Source of the DNA: Salinivirgaceae bacterium
GTDB taxonomy: Bacteria; Bacteroidota; Bacteroidia; Bacteroidales; Salinivirgaceae
DNA: 42,004 nt
Assembly: GCA_002869335.1 (NCBI GenBank)
Contig: PKTE01000359.1
Span: 1-42,004 of the forward strand
Reading direction: 5' to 3'
Part shown: in pieces, positions 18,521 through 27,609 of the stretch
Layout of the letters: each line of letters starts with the position of its first letter
How positions within the stretch are numbered: position 1 is the stretch's first letter
The notes under the pieces: generated by a model
The model's input: the letters and a program-made list of their open reading frames with translations, nothing else
Told to the model about the DNA's origin: nothing
Databases searched by the model: none
Translations under genes and position numbers: made by a program

Positions 18521-19777
18521 ATGTTTAAATCAAAATTCTTATTTAAAAAGCTTTTTAAACTGTTTACTGTAGTTTTTTTCTTAAGCATTTCAATGCATTC
18601 TAAAGCGCAGCAAGAAAACAAGGATGAATTTAAATTTGGAGGTGCAGTACGTTATAATATACAATCAACAAATTTTGAAAGTGATCCAACCGCTTTAAGC
18701 ACATCTGCAACCTGGGATACATGGAGATTAAATATTGATGGGTCTATGAAAGGGCTCGACTTGAGTTTCGAATATCGATTTTACCCTACATTTGGCACTC
18801 ATTTCATACATCATGGTTGGTTTGGTTATGCTTTTAATGATAAAATATATATGAAGCTTGGCGTTAGTCAGGTACCATTTGGCATTTTAAAATTTGCTTC
18901 TCACTCATTTTTCTTTCAAGGTCCATATTATGTAGGTTTAGAAGATGATTATGATATGGGAATCCGTTTTGACATTAAACCACTTGATAAACTTGACCTA
19001 GCCATTGCATATTACAGACAAGCTGAACCAGAGGGTCCAATAAATGGAGGGAGTGCAACTTTCGGTAATGCAGGGCCAGGGCGTTATTCGTATGATATTT
19101 CACCAACTGAAAACACGCCCGTAAGAGAACTCAATCATATAAATACACGTCTTGCATATCATATAAATGAAAACATTGAATTTGGGATTTCATCTCAAAT
19201 TGGGCAAAACTATAACTCATACCTTAACTCATCACAACTTTCAACAGCATTTGCTGTGCATGCATTAATTAATATTGGCAAGCTTAGTGTAAAATCGGAG
19301 TATATAAATTACAACTATAGAGCTAAAGATACGAGCAATAATAAAGTAAATCTCGTACCGGTTGGAGCCTATGGACTCATTTATAATATTTCTAGTAAGG
19401 CCAATATCTATTCATTAAGCCTTGCATATGATATTGATGTAAATTTAGGACCAATAACCAAAATACAACCATATATTGATCTGTCATTAATCGAAAAATT
19501 ACATTATGATTTTGAAAATACATACCATGTAATTCCAGGCTTTCTGATTCAGGCAGGTCCAATTTATGCCTTTGTAGACTTTGCTATGGGTAAGAATCAC
19601 CCATGGCTAACCGATGATTTTGGAGTAGGGATGGATCAAGGCAGGACCTACAGCACGCAAACAGACTCGCATTTCGATTACTACACCTCTGAAATAAAAA
19701 AAGATAATACTCCAGTGTCGATAAAAAAACTTGACTGGAACTATAGATTTAATATAAATTTAGGCTATTATTTCTAA
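18521..19777 (+). CDS. Outer-membrane porin-like protein
   Basis: This 418-residue protein has a signal peptide (to about SKAQ) followed by a body of alternating amphipathic strands: WRLNIDGSMKGLDLSFEYRFYP, a surface-loop-rich middle, and a terminal strand WNYRFNINLGYYF ending in aromatic Phe as usual for outer-membrane barrels. The pattern MKLGVSQVPFGILKF resembles phosphate-selective porin O/P and related porins. It is followed after 12 nt by a glycine-betaine-type binding lipoprotein, so the pair is probably one transcript. That suggests uptake of a small solute across the outer membrane, by inference from neighbourhood only. Substrate cannot be read from the sequence. Confidence 0.75.
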   Translation: MFKSKFLFKKLFKLFTVVFFLSISMHSKAQQENKDEFKFGGAVRYNIQSTNFESDPTALSTSATWDTWRLNIDGSMKGLDLSFEYRFYPTFGTHFIHHGWFGYAFNDKIYMKLGVSQVPFGILKFASHSFFFQGPYYVGLEDDYDMGIRFDIKPLDKLDLAIAYYRQAEPEGPINGGSATFGNAGPGRYSYDISPTENTPVRELNHINTRLAYHINENIEFGISSQIGQNYNSYLNSSQLSTAFAVHALINIGKLSVKSEYINYNYRAKDTSNNKVNLVPVGAYGLIYNISSKANIYSLSLAYDIDVNLGPITKIQPYIDLSLIEKLHYDFENTYHVIPGFLIQAGPIYAFVDFAMGKNHPWLTDDFGVGMDQGRTYSTQTDSHFDYYTSEIKKDNTPVSIKKLDWNYRFNINLGYYF

Positions 19778-19789
19778 TAATACTATCAT

Positions 19790-20704
19790 ATGAATTATAT
19801 AAAAAATCAAAAAAACAGTTTCTTCATTTCAATGTCCTCATTATTATTAATGCTGGTAATGATAAATATTAGCTGTTCGCAAAAATCAAATAAAACCAGT
19901 TCCCAATCAGACCAATCTGATACAAGTATTAAAATAGCTTATCCAAATTGGGCAGAAGGAATAGCATTTACGCATCTAGCTCAAGCAGCTTTGCTTGACA
20001 AAGGATATAAGGTAAAAATCACCCCTATGGAACCAGGCCCTATTTATGCAGCTTTAGCAAAAGGTGGCTATGATATTATGATGGATGCATGGCTACCAAA
20101 CACACATAACGATTATTGGGCAAAATATGGTGATAAACTCGAAAAAATTGGAGAATCTTTTAGCGATGGAACAACAGGTTTAGTAGTGCCTGCTTACGTT
20201 GAAATAAACTCAATCGAAGAGCTTAACGCAAATGCAGACAGATTTGACGGTAAAATAATGGGTATTGAAAGTGGTGCGGGAATACATGCCAACACTGAAA
20301 AAGCTATTGAAGAATACGCCCTTGATTTCAAACAAATCACATCCAGTGGTCCGGCAATGCTAGCTTCTTTAAAGAGGGCTTATGCTAAAAAAGAGCCCAT
20401 CATTATTACTGGATGGAAACCTCATTACATGTGGGGTGATTATGAATTAAAATACCTGGATGATCCCAAAGGTGTTTATCCAAAAGATGTTTGCGCTATT
20501 ATAACAAGAAAAGATTTTAAAAAGGATAATCCTGTTGTGGGAGAATTTCTTACAAATTTTAACATGAAAGAACCTGACTTAATAGATCTTTTAGCAAAAA
20601 TTAAAGAATCTGATGACACTGAAATAGCCGCAAAAAAATGGTACAATAACCATAAGGAACTTGTTGAAAGCTGGATGCCCGAAAAGATGAAGGCCAACAA
20701 ATAA
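19790..20704 (+). CDS. Glycine betaine/choline-type (OpuAC family) substrate-binding lipoprotein
   Basis: This 304-residue lipoprotein has a lipobox ending INISC (Cys29) and a two-lobed OpuAC/ProX-like domain. Marks are IKIAYPNWAEGIAFTHLAQA at the start of lobe 1, MDAWLPNTHNDYW, GLVVPAYVEINSIEEL, GIESGAGI and ITGWKPHYMW; the tryptophans are the kind that cage quaternary amines in this family. OpuAC proteins normally feed an ABC ATPase and permease (OpuAA/OpuAB). Neither gene is next to it; the partner here is an outer-membrane porin 12 nt upstream. It either serves a transporter encoded elsewhere or works with the porin. A strong terminator follows. Confidence 0.88.
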   Translation: MNYIKNQKNSFFISMSSLLLMLVMINISCSQKSNKTSSQSDQSDTSIKIAYPNWAEGIAFTHLAQAALLDKGYKVKITPMEPGPIYAALAKGGYDIMMDAWLPNTHNDYWAKYGDKLEKIGESFSDGTTGLVVPAYVEINSIEELNANADRFDGKIMGIESGAGIHANTEKAIEEYALDFKQITSSGPAMLASLKRAYAKKEPIIITGWKPHYMWGDYELKYLDDPKGVYPKDVCAIITRKDFKKDNPVVGEFLTNFNMKEPDLIDLLAKIKESDDTEIAAKKWYNNHKELVESWMPEKMKANK

Positions 20705-20728
20705 ACAATTAAATTTTAAGATTTTATT

Positions 20729-20759
20729 AACACCGGCACGTTTTGTCGGTGTTTTTTTT
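20729..20759 (+). terminator. Rho-independent terminator after the porin/OpuAC pair
   Basis: A 10-bp stem with one G-T wobble (AACACCGGCA / TGTCGGTGTT) and a five-base loop is followed by a long T run, 25 nt past the stop at 20704. Confidence 0.82.
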
Positions 20760-20863
20760 ATGCTGTTTCGCCATAAATCACTAATTTTAAAGCTGACTTA
20801 ATCAGGGATATAATAAAAAACATAGGCTTATTCGTTTGAAAAGCCAATTTAAGACATAAAAAA

Positions 20864-21775
20864 ATGAGAAAAATAATCGGCCTTACCTTAATCGTGATAT
20901 TCATTTACTCATGCGATCAAAAAGCAGATATTAGAGAAAAAGCATTCATTGGAAATGAGTGGACCATTGGAGATGAAGTCATTTTCAGAAATGATTCAAG
21001 CGTATCTTATGCTAAATTTGATCCTGTGAAAAAAGAGATGGTTGGAGAAAAACTTTTCCCAATAACGCTCACAGATTCTACTATATCTTACACGCTCATT
21101 AAAGGGAAAGGAAACTACAATGATCAACGCCAGTATGTATTATATGGTGATACAACTATTGTTTACAATTCCGGTTACGATTTTAAAATGGTAAATGACG
21201 AGCCCAAACTTATAATCTATGCCGAAAACTATCCAAAGATTTGCAGCTCAAAAAAATCGAAGCTTAATATTAAGCCAACCAGTAATTATGAGCAAATTAA
21301 ATTTGAAATTGGTAAATACTCAATAGGTACAAGAATTGATCGTGACATTCTAAAAACAAGGGGTATATACAACTATGACACCTATACAATTGAAGATTGC
21401 GAACTTAAAACTAATCATGACATTAAGATTAAAATCATTGGTTACAATCAGATTTATGCCATAGAAAGACACAACATTCCAAACTACAGAGTAGAAGAAA
21501 TTAAAAAGGTAGTAACTTCAAAAATGGGAGTTGAACCTGTTTATGTTCCAATGAGTCAACTTAGTGAAAGCTCAGATTATGCTTATGAGTTTTATCAGTG
21601 GAGCAAAAACGGTGTTAGGATAAAATTAGAGCGAAGCCGTTACGTAGGAGACTATGCATATATGAACTTGCTTGACAGTGATGCTTGGATTTTATATTAT
21701 GATGATGATGTACAAAAAGCGTTATTAATTGAGCAACATAAAAAGAGTAAGCCACATAGTACAATAATTAACTAA
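20864..21775 (+). CDS. Lipoprotein of unknown function upstream of porE-like gene
   Basis: This 303-residue lipoprotein has the signal MRKIIGLTLIVIFIYSC, with Cys17 as the lipid site. After the signal comes a strand-rich region (IGNEWTIGDEVIF, FPITLTDSTISYTLI, RQYVLYGDTTIVY) that looks like a small beta domain. A second region from about residue 145 (KFEIGKYSIGTRIDRDILKTRG) alternates strands and helices. I do not recognise the family. It is separated from the porE-like gene by a single base, so the two are almost surely cotranslated; a role in the same envelope complex is an inference from that alone. Confidence 0.7.
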   Translation: MRKIIGLTLIVIFIYSCDQKADIREKAFIGNEWTIGDEVIFRNDSSVSYAKFDPVKKEMVGEKLFPITLTDSTISYTLIKGKGNYNDQRQYVLYGDTTIVYNSGYDFKMVNDEPKLIIYAENYPKICSSKKSKLNIKPTSNYEQIKFEIGKYSIGTRIDRDILKTRGIYNYDTYTIEDCELKTNHDIKIKIIGYNQIYAIERHNIPNYRVEEIKKVVTSKMGVEPVYVPMSQLSESSDYAYEFYQWSKNGVRIKLERSRYVGDYAYMNLLDSDAWILYYDDDVQKALLIEQHKKSKPHSTIIN

Positions 21776-21776
21776 A

Positions 21777-23810
21777 ATGGGCTTCGGCCGATTGCACATA
21801 GCATGGATTTCACTTCTAACTTTGATTCTCCCAATCTCACTTATGGGACAATCAACACCATGTTTTGAGCCATCTCCCAAAAACTTAAAACTTTACGAAA
21901 AAGGCATAAGCTACTGGCAAACAGACAACAATAAAGCAAAAACACTGATTTTCAAAGCCATTGAAAATGAACCTCAATGGGTAATACCATATTACTATCT
22001 GGCCAGAAATTACTACCGAAAAGCACAAATGATTCAATACGATACGAGAAAAGTATCGGGCTTGAGTCGTCTATTGAATTTGGCAACTGACAACTTTGAA
22101 AAGGGAATAGACATTTGTCCCTCACATGACAATTACAAAGCTTTGTATTACCTGGGGAAAATATATTACGAGGGAGGCAACCTGAGTGGTACCTACAAAT
22201 TCCTTTCACAGTATATGCAAAATTCAAAAAAGGAAGAATGGCTGCCTAAAACAAAAATCATGTTTGACAAATGTACAGCATACCAACGTCTAGTTAATAA
22301 TCCCGTAGATTTTAACCCAATCCCCGTTGAAGGAATTTGTACTGAATATGATGAGTTTATGCCTCTAATTTCCGCTGATGGCACCTATATGTTTTTTACA
22401 CGTAGGATGTTTAAAAAAAGAATGGGAGATATTACAAAGCAATACAGAGAAGAATTTCATTTTAGTAATTTTATTAAATGGGACTCTCTGGGAAATCCTG
22501 TTTTTGCAGAATCACATCCTATGCCCTACCCTTTCAATGATCAAAGAAACGAGGGTGCGGCAACAATTACCATCGACAATAAAACTATGTTTATTACTGT
22601 TTGTGAGCAAATTGAAATGCCTGATGGACGTCCATACAAAAATTGCGACATATATCAAACCAGAACTATGTATGGCAAATGGACAGATTTCGAAAAACTA
22701 GGCAATGGAATAAACGGAATCACAACCTGGGAAGGACACCCAAGCATATCAGCTGACGGTAAAACACTCTATTTTGCTTCATATCGCCCCAATGGGATTG
22801 GTGGAATAGATATTTACTATTCTAAAAAAGACTCAGCAGGTAATTGGACATCACCTGTTAATTTAGGTGAGCCTATTAACACAGAACTCAACGAAAAGTC
22901 GCCCTTTATTCACCCCGATAATGAATCGCTATACTTTTCATCAGATGGGCATCCAGGTGTTGGTGGCTACGATATTTTTTTGGCAAGAAAAGCCAAAGAC
23001 CATTGGGAAGCTCCCTTTAACATTGGCTACCCTATAAACTCTACTAACGACGAGTCCGGCTTTATTGTATCCACCGATGGTCAATATGCATATTTCTCTG
23101 GAAACACATTGGAAGGTGTTGGTGGACATGACATATTTGGATTTGAACTTCCGGGGAATGCCAAGCCTCAAAAGGTATTATTTATAAAAGGCCGATTAAT
23201 TGATGGCAAGGGCGCTATGATTGATGATGCAGATATCGAAATAAAAAACATGAATACCAACGAAATCAGTACTGCCCTCCTCGATAAGTATACAGGTAAA
23301 TATACAATAGCCGTTTCAGCCAAAAATGACGACAATTATATGATGACGGTTAAAAAGCCAAACTATTCTTTCACATCAACAATAGTTTCTACAAAAAAAG
23401 ATACTGCTGTTGAAAAACAATTCAACATGGAACTCAATTTTGCCATGAAAGAATTAAATGTGGGAGCTAAAACAAAACTTAATAATATTCTATTCAACAC
23501 TAATAGTGCAGAATTAACCTCATTGTCAAGTGCAATGCTCGATAATTTTGCCTCATACTTGAAAGACAATCCCAATATTAAGATTAGAATTGAGGGACAT
23601 ACTGATAATATTTCCGACGCTGATTTCAATTTAAAATTATCTAAAAAGAGAGCTCACAGAGTATACAAATACCTCATCAAACAGGGCATAAAGCGCAACC
23701 GCATGACCTATGAAGGATATGGAGAAACCCAACCAGTAGCCGACAATAATACAGAAAAAGGAAGAGCTAAAAACAGAAGAACAGAATTTGTGATAACTGC
23801 TATAGAATAA
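21777..23810 (+). CDS. porE: PorE-like protein: TPR, beta-propeller, CRD and OmpA domains
   Basis: This 677-residue protein has a signal peptide (MGFGRLHIAWISLLTLILPI, ending near LMGQ). It is followed by a TPR-like helical region (about residues 30-150) and PD40/WD40-like propeller blades (about 185-450, recurring S-A-D-G-x-x-[LM]-[YF]-F motifs such as ISADGTYMFFT, ISADGKTLYFAS, VSTDGQYAYFSG). A carboxypeptidase-regulatory-like domain (about 455-550) and a C-terminal OmpA domain (about 560-677, IEGHTDN, LSKKRAHRVYKYL, GYGETQP) complete it. This order is that described for PorE, a periplasmic T9SS protein that binds peptidoglycan and links to the PorK/N/P/M complex. Similar multidomain OmpA proteins outside T9SS also exist, so the symbol is given with some reserve. 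It overlaps no gene but ends 3 nt from the convergent permease gene. Confidence 0.82.
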   Translation: MGFGRLHIAWISLLTLILPISLMGQSTPCFEPSPKNLKLYEKGISYWQTDNNKAKTLIFKAIENEPQWVIPYYYLARNYYRKAQMIQYDTRKVSGLSRLLNLATDNFEKGIDICPSHDNYKALYYLGKIYYEGGNLSGTYKFLSQYMQNSKKEEWLPKTKIMFDKCTAYQRLVNNPVDFNPIPVEGICTEYDEFMPLISADGTYMFFTRRMFKKRMGDITKQYREEFHFSNFIKWDSLGNPVFAESHPMPYPFNDQRNEGAATITIDNKTMFITVCEQIEMPDGRPYKNCDIYQTRTMYGKWTDFEKLGNGINGITTWEGHPSISADGKTLYFASYRPNGIGGIDIYYSKKDSAGNWTSPVNLGEPINTELNEKSPFIHPDNESLYFSSDGHPGVGGYDIFLARKAKDHWEAPFNIGYPINSTNDESGFIVSTDGQYAYFSGNTLEGVGGHDIFGFELPGNAKPQKVLFIKGRLIDGKGAMIDDADIEIKNMNTNEISTALLDKYTGKYTIAVSAKNDDNYMMTVKKPNYSFTSTIVSTKKDTAVEKQFNMELNFAMKELNVGAKTKLNNILFNTNSAELTSLSSAMLDNFASYLKDNPNIKIRIEGHTDNISDADFNLKLSKKRAHRVYKYLIKQGIKRNRMTYEGYGETQPVADNNTEKGRAKNRRTEFVITAIE

Positions 23811-23813
23811 TTA

Positions 23814-25010
23814 CTATACAGTTCCCTTCAAAGCAAGTCTGTGAATTAATCTAAATGCATTGAACCCCGTCAAAAGAATAAATACAAGCATTGTAATCAT
23901 CGAAATCTTTATGGCAAACATTGAGTCAAATGTTTTCAAATCGATGTAACGTTCAGCTAAAAATTCAAGAACTCCGGAGGTAACTATATTCATCGCCAAA
24001 ACAGCACCAATAAAAACCAGTGCCGCAATAATTAACTGAACTGTAAAATACAACCCAAATAAAATACGGGGTTTATAACCTAGTAATATAAGTTGGTATA
24101 TTTCATCCTTATTACGCTGAACTGTGAGCTGCAATGTAAGTGCATAAACTATTAGCGCCAATACAATAATTAATCCTGCTATAAAAAGCAGAATTGTTCC
24201 GCTAGTGTGCACAAATAGAGCTACTTTCCCACCCTGAAAAGCATCATGCGTTGTTTCATAGCCATGTTTTTCTAAAAAAGCATATAAATCCTTTTCCATA
24301 TTAGGTTTCAGTTTCAAAACTAATCGGTCAGGTGTCTGCTCTTCATTTTCAGTAAATCGTTTATTAGCCTCAACCAAAAACTCATAGGGTACCAAAAGGG
24401 ATTGAATACGATTTGAGAAGCCAACAATGGAGCCAGTGTACTTTTCGAAATGAAACCGATTATACAATTCCAATTCAAAATTAAATTGTCCAATAAGACT
24501 TTCAGAAACATTGGGTAAACCTTGTGCTTTGGCAAAACCAAAATTATATAGGTTCAAGTATTCTTTAGGTATAATAACAGGTATGTGATTATCTCCTTCC
24601 TGCCAACCCCATTCATCCGGTATTTTATCTAAAAAACGGTCAGGAACAGCTTCGAAAAACATTTCGGTGCGCATATAAGGCATATTTGCAGTACCTTTCC
24701 TTTTGGCCTCTACACCGAACGAGGACCTAACAAATGGGGCAATATCATCCACAAATGGAGCATTTTTGAGCGTGTCTAGTTCTGCATCAGTAAAAGAACT
24801 AAGTGCAGAACTAACAGTATTCAAAAAGTTAATCTTTTTATTAATTGTCACATACTGATCACTATCTCCTTCAGGGCTTTCAGTAAAAGTATTATAAAGA
24901 CTCCAGGCATTAAGGGTAATCATGAGAATCAAAAAGCCCACGAATGCTCCCAAAACAGCACCAATGAAATATCCGACCGGTATGTTACTAAATAATATCT
25001 TCTTAAGCAT
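23814..25010 (-). CDS. FtsX-like ABC transporter permease
   Basis: This 398-residue membrane protein has one N-terminal transmembrane segment (residues ~12-36), a large extracytoplasmic domain of about 220 residues, and three C-terminal segments (from about 265), the MacB/FtsX/LolC plan. The C-terminal part contains YALTLQLTVQRNKDEIYQLI then LGYKPRILFGLYF, the coupling region typical of the family. Starting 1 nt after the ATPase stop, it is the third gene of a tight minus-strand operon. Such systems move lipoproteins or regulate envelope enzymes rather than import solutes. The substrate is unknown. Confidence 0.85.
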   Translation of the reverse strand: MLKKILFSNIPVGYFIGAVLGAFVGFLILMITLNAWSLYNTFTESPEGDSDQYVTINKKINFLNTVSSALSSFTDAELDTLKNAPFVDDIAPFVRSSFGVEAKRKGTANMPYMRTEMFFEAVPDRFLDKIPDEWGWQEGDNHIPVIIPKEYLNLYNFGFAKAQGLPNVSESLIGQFNFELELYNRFHFEKYTGSIVGFSNRIQSLLVPYEFLVEANKRFTENEEQTPDRLVLKLKPNMEKDLYAFLEKHGYETTHDAFQGGKVALFVHTSGTILLFIAGLIIVLALIVYALTLQLTVQRNKDEIYQLILLGYKPRILFGLYFTVQLIIAALVFIGAVLAMNIVTSGVLEFLAERYIDLKTFDSMFAIKISMITMLVFILLTGFNAFRLIHRLALKGTV

Positions 25011-25011
25011 T

Positions 25012-25656
25012 CTACAATATAATTTGTGTACTACCCTCTAAAAATGTCTCTTCATTGAGTTTTGTAACAATAACACCCGCATTTCTCTCTTTACAAACAC
25101 TATGGATCAACTCCGATGCAATACCTGACGTTTCTTTATCTAAATGGCTAAATGGCTCGTCAAGCAGCAACCATTCAAAAGGTTGTGCAAAAGACCTGAT
25201 AATAGCCAGTCGTTGTTGCTGACCGTATGACATAAGTCCAGCCTTTTTATCTAACTGCTCAGCTATTTGAAGCCTTTTTGCATAATCAAAAATTAATTCC
25301 TTATCAATTGTACGAACCAATCTGTTCTTCAACTCTAGATTTTGCCAACCTGTCAAATGCTTAAACAACCTCAAACCCTGAAATACGTAGCTAATTTGCT
25401 CCGATCTTACAGAGGCCCATTTATTTAAAGTAAAACTCTAAATATTTTCATTATTAATAGTGATTTCCCCTTTATAGTCTTTTCGGCGACCAAATATCAT
25501 ATCAAGTAAAGTGGTTTTCCCTTTTCCTGAAGATGCTACAATTTCATAAATTTGGTTGGGTTCGAAAGTAAAATCACCATGATGCCACAGGCTGTCTTTC
25601 ACATACTGCATGCCTTCTAGAGGAAATGGCAAAACATGTGAAAAACTAATTTGCAT
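25012..25656 (-). pseudogene. ABC transporter ATP-binding protein interrupted by in-frame TAG at codon 73
   Basis: ATG 25656 opens a frame with Walker A VASSGKGKTTLLDMIFG (Lys47), then TAG at 25438-25440. The same frame continues without any shift through FTLNKWASVRSEQISYVFQ (Q-loop), the signature SYGQQQR (variant of LSGGQ), Walker B WLLLDEPFSHLD and the end at 25012; full length would be 214 residues, normal for a LolD/FtsE-size ATPase. The stop falls just before the Q-loop, so neither half could work alone. The upstream membrane protein overlaps it by one base-shared TAATG, and the permease starts 1 nt after its end, so the operon layout is intact. The position of the stop would normally hold Gln, Lys or similar, by analogy with related ATPases. 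Confidence 0.82.
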
Positions 25657-26348
25657 TATTTATCGTTATAAAGCGGTTTGCGAATAAAAAAGTAAATAAC
25701 TATTTCAATAAATTCAGCAAAAATATAGGTTGCAAACAGTATCCCAATTGACATAAAGCTACCCATAACTAAGCCCATAAATCCATCTCCAAGTAATTTA
25801 AAATAATCTGAGGCAGTCTCAATAAATACAGCAGCAAATGTGTTACCAACAAACTCATTTACCATTGATGAGCCAATACTACCTGCCATATTACCAAGTG
25901 ATTCAATCGGTGCGTAAGGAATAGCAGCCAATATAATTGCAAAGAATGAAATGAGAGCAGCAGTTACTGGAAGTATTGCAATAGCTTCTCCTATGGTTTT
26001 TATAAATCGTGGGAATAAGAATATAGCTCCACCAAAATCTTTATGTTTAAAATCATTTGCTCTTTTCCAGAATATGGCAGCAATACCTAAAAATAAACCA
26101 GCAGAGATTAAAAATGTAATTACAAAACATATTATTGAACGTACCAATTCAAAATCATTCAATGACTTTAACATTGTTAAGTATCCTGTTTTACCAAGTA
26201 ACCCAGTGACAAGTAGATAAATTCCATAAATTGCAATTCCTACAGCAGCTAATTTGAAAACGAAGTAAAAAACATTTTTAAAAACTTTACCGGCTTGTTG
26301 ATCCAGATTGTCGAGCGGTTTTGCAATTACTTTTGAATAGAATCCCAT
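25656..26348 (-). CDS. Multi-pass membrane protein of unknown function, first gene of an ABC operon
   Basis: This 230-residue protein has about five hydrophobic segments (for example FYFVFKLAAVGIAIYGIYLL, ICFVITFLISAGLFLGIAAI, ILPVTAALISFFAIILAAI and a C-terminal segment IGILFATYIFAEFIEIVIYF). There is a short N-terminal cytoplasmic part (MGFYSKVIAKPLDNLDQQ). The stop codon overlaps the ATPase start (TAATG), so the two are translationally coupled. I know of no function for this type. Its place in the operon suggests it assists the ATPase/FtsX-like permease, which is inference. Confidence 0.7.
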   Translation of the reverse strand: MGFYSKVIAKPLDNLDQQAGKVFKNVFYFVFKLAAVGIAIYGIYLLVTGLLGKTGYLTMLKSLNDFELVRSIICFVITFLISAGLFLGIAAIFWKRANDFKHKDFGGAIFLFPRFIKTIGEAIAILPVTAALISFFAIILAAIPYAPIESLGNMAGSIGSSMVNEFVGNTFAAVFIETASDYFKLLGDGFMGLVMGSFMSIGILFATYIFAEFIEIVIYFFIRKPLYNDK

Positions 26349-26471
26349 TTTTTCGGGTTTTATAAGATTTCTGTACTCAATAATTTTTAAATATAATACG
26401 ATTTTCTTGATTCAGAAAAAAAAATCCCTTTCAGAATGCTATTTTTAGCTATCATAACATTTCATTAGCAT

Positions 26472-27605
26472 TCAGCTAAAATATTGACGACTAAATTTAA
26501 CAACCTTCTCTATTCCCTTGGCAATTTCATTTTTAGGCCTTGCAATATTAAAACGCAAATAATCATTAGCCCTATCACTAAAGTGCATTCCCGGAATAAC
26601 TGCTACAGACTCATCTTCGTATAAATTCATTGCAAACTGGAAACCATCAATTTTATCGGGAAGCTTTGCCCACACATAATAACCACCATAAGCTTTGGGC
26701 ACTTCATATCCTAAATTTACCAGTTCATTTGACATTTGTTCATATGAAGACTTAAGTAGCTTGCGAGTTCGTTCGACATACATTTTTCCGAAAGACTCAC
26801 TTTTTAGATATCTGGAAAGAGCCTCCTGCAAAGGCGCATTGACACAAAGACCAATATAATCATGTATGTCTCTCAAAACCTCAGCGTGCTTTTTGTGACA
26901 AAACAAATAACCTATTCGCCAACCTGTAATGGACAACATTTTACTGAAACTATTAACATAAAAAACATTGACACTAAGCTCTTTTTCAGGCAAATAAATG
27001 GGTTCTTCATACCATAATTCACGATAAACAGCATCAATAATGAGGTAGGCATCATTGCGCTCACAAACTTCACGCAAATCATTCATTTGCTGCTCTGAAA
27101 AGACATATACAAAGGGGTTACCTGGGGAATTAATAAAAATTACGCGAATCTTATTATTTTGAATATATTGTTCAAGCTCCTCCTTTTCAAAATCCAATTT
27201 CTCATACGCATAAAAAGGAAGTTTAAATATACGGGGTAAATGTTTATAGCTTTCATAAACCGGATCAAAGGCCATCACAGCAAAGTCATCATGAATCACA
27301 TAACGGAGATATTGCATTACAAGCGATAATGCTTCAGTAGCTCCCTGAGTTACGAGAAGTTGACTTTCATCGTAGTTTAAATGACTATAATGCGTCAAAA
27401 TTTCCTGTCTTAAGCTTAAATTACCTATTCCCGGAGCATATTGATGGACATTTTCAGAAGCAACCTCAGCCACATATTGAAGCAACTACCCTGGAGGATC
27501 AATACCCGGAATACCCTGGGCAAAGTTTATACCTCCAAATTGTTTCACTTTATTACTCATAAAGCTTATTAAAGAACCTTGAGGAACTTGAAATTGCTTA
27601 ACCAT
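26472..27605 (-). pseudogene. PLP-dependent class I/II aminotransferase interrupted by in-frame TAG at codon 40
   Basis: ATG 27605 starts MVKQFQVPQGSLISFMSNKV, continues INFAQGIPGIDPPG, and meets TAG at 27486-27488. The same frame resumes LLQYVAEVASENVHQYAPG and runs to 26472; full length would be 377 codons. Fold-type I motifs are clear: the YAPGIGNLSLRQ region, NSPGNPFVYVFS, the PLP lysine Lys222 in NSFSKMLSITGWRIGY, and the C-terminal LRFNIARPKNE with the carboxylate-binding Arg. The downstream piece begins with TTG right after the stop, but a product from there would lack the N-terminal arm that closes the active site. It is the last gene of an operon with a MurU-like gene 4 nt upstream. 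Substrate is not deducible; methionine/kynurenine-type aminotransferases are the nearest in appearance. Confidence 0.82.
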
Positions 27606-27609
27606 GTTA

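Noticed and set aside
26435-26473. Inverted repeat GAATGCTA/TAGCATTC after the aminotransferase
   Set aside because: Stem is 8 bp with a 23-nt loop and overlaps the stop codon; the T run comes too late for a clear terminator.
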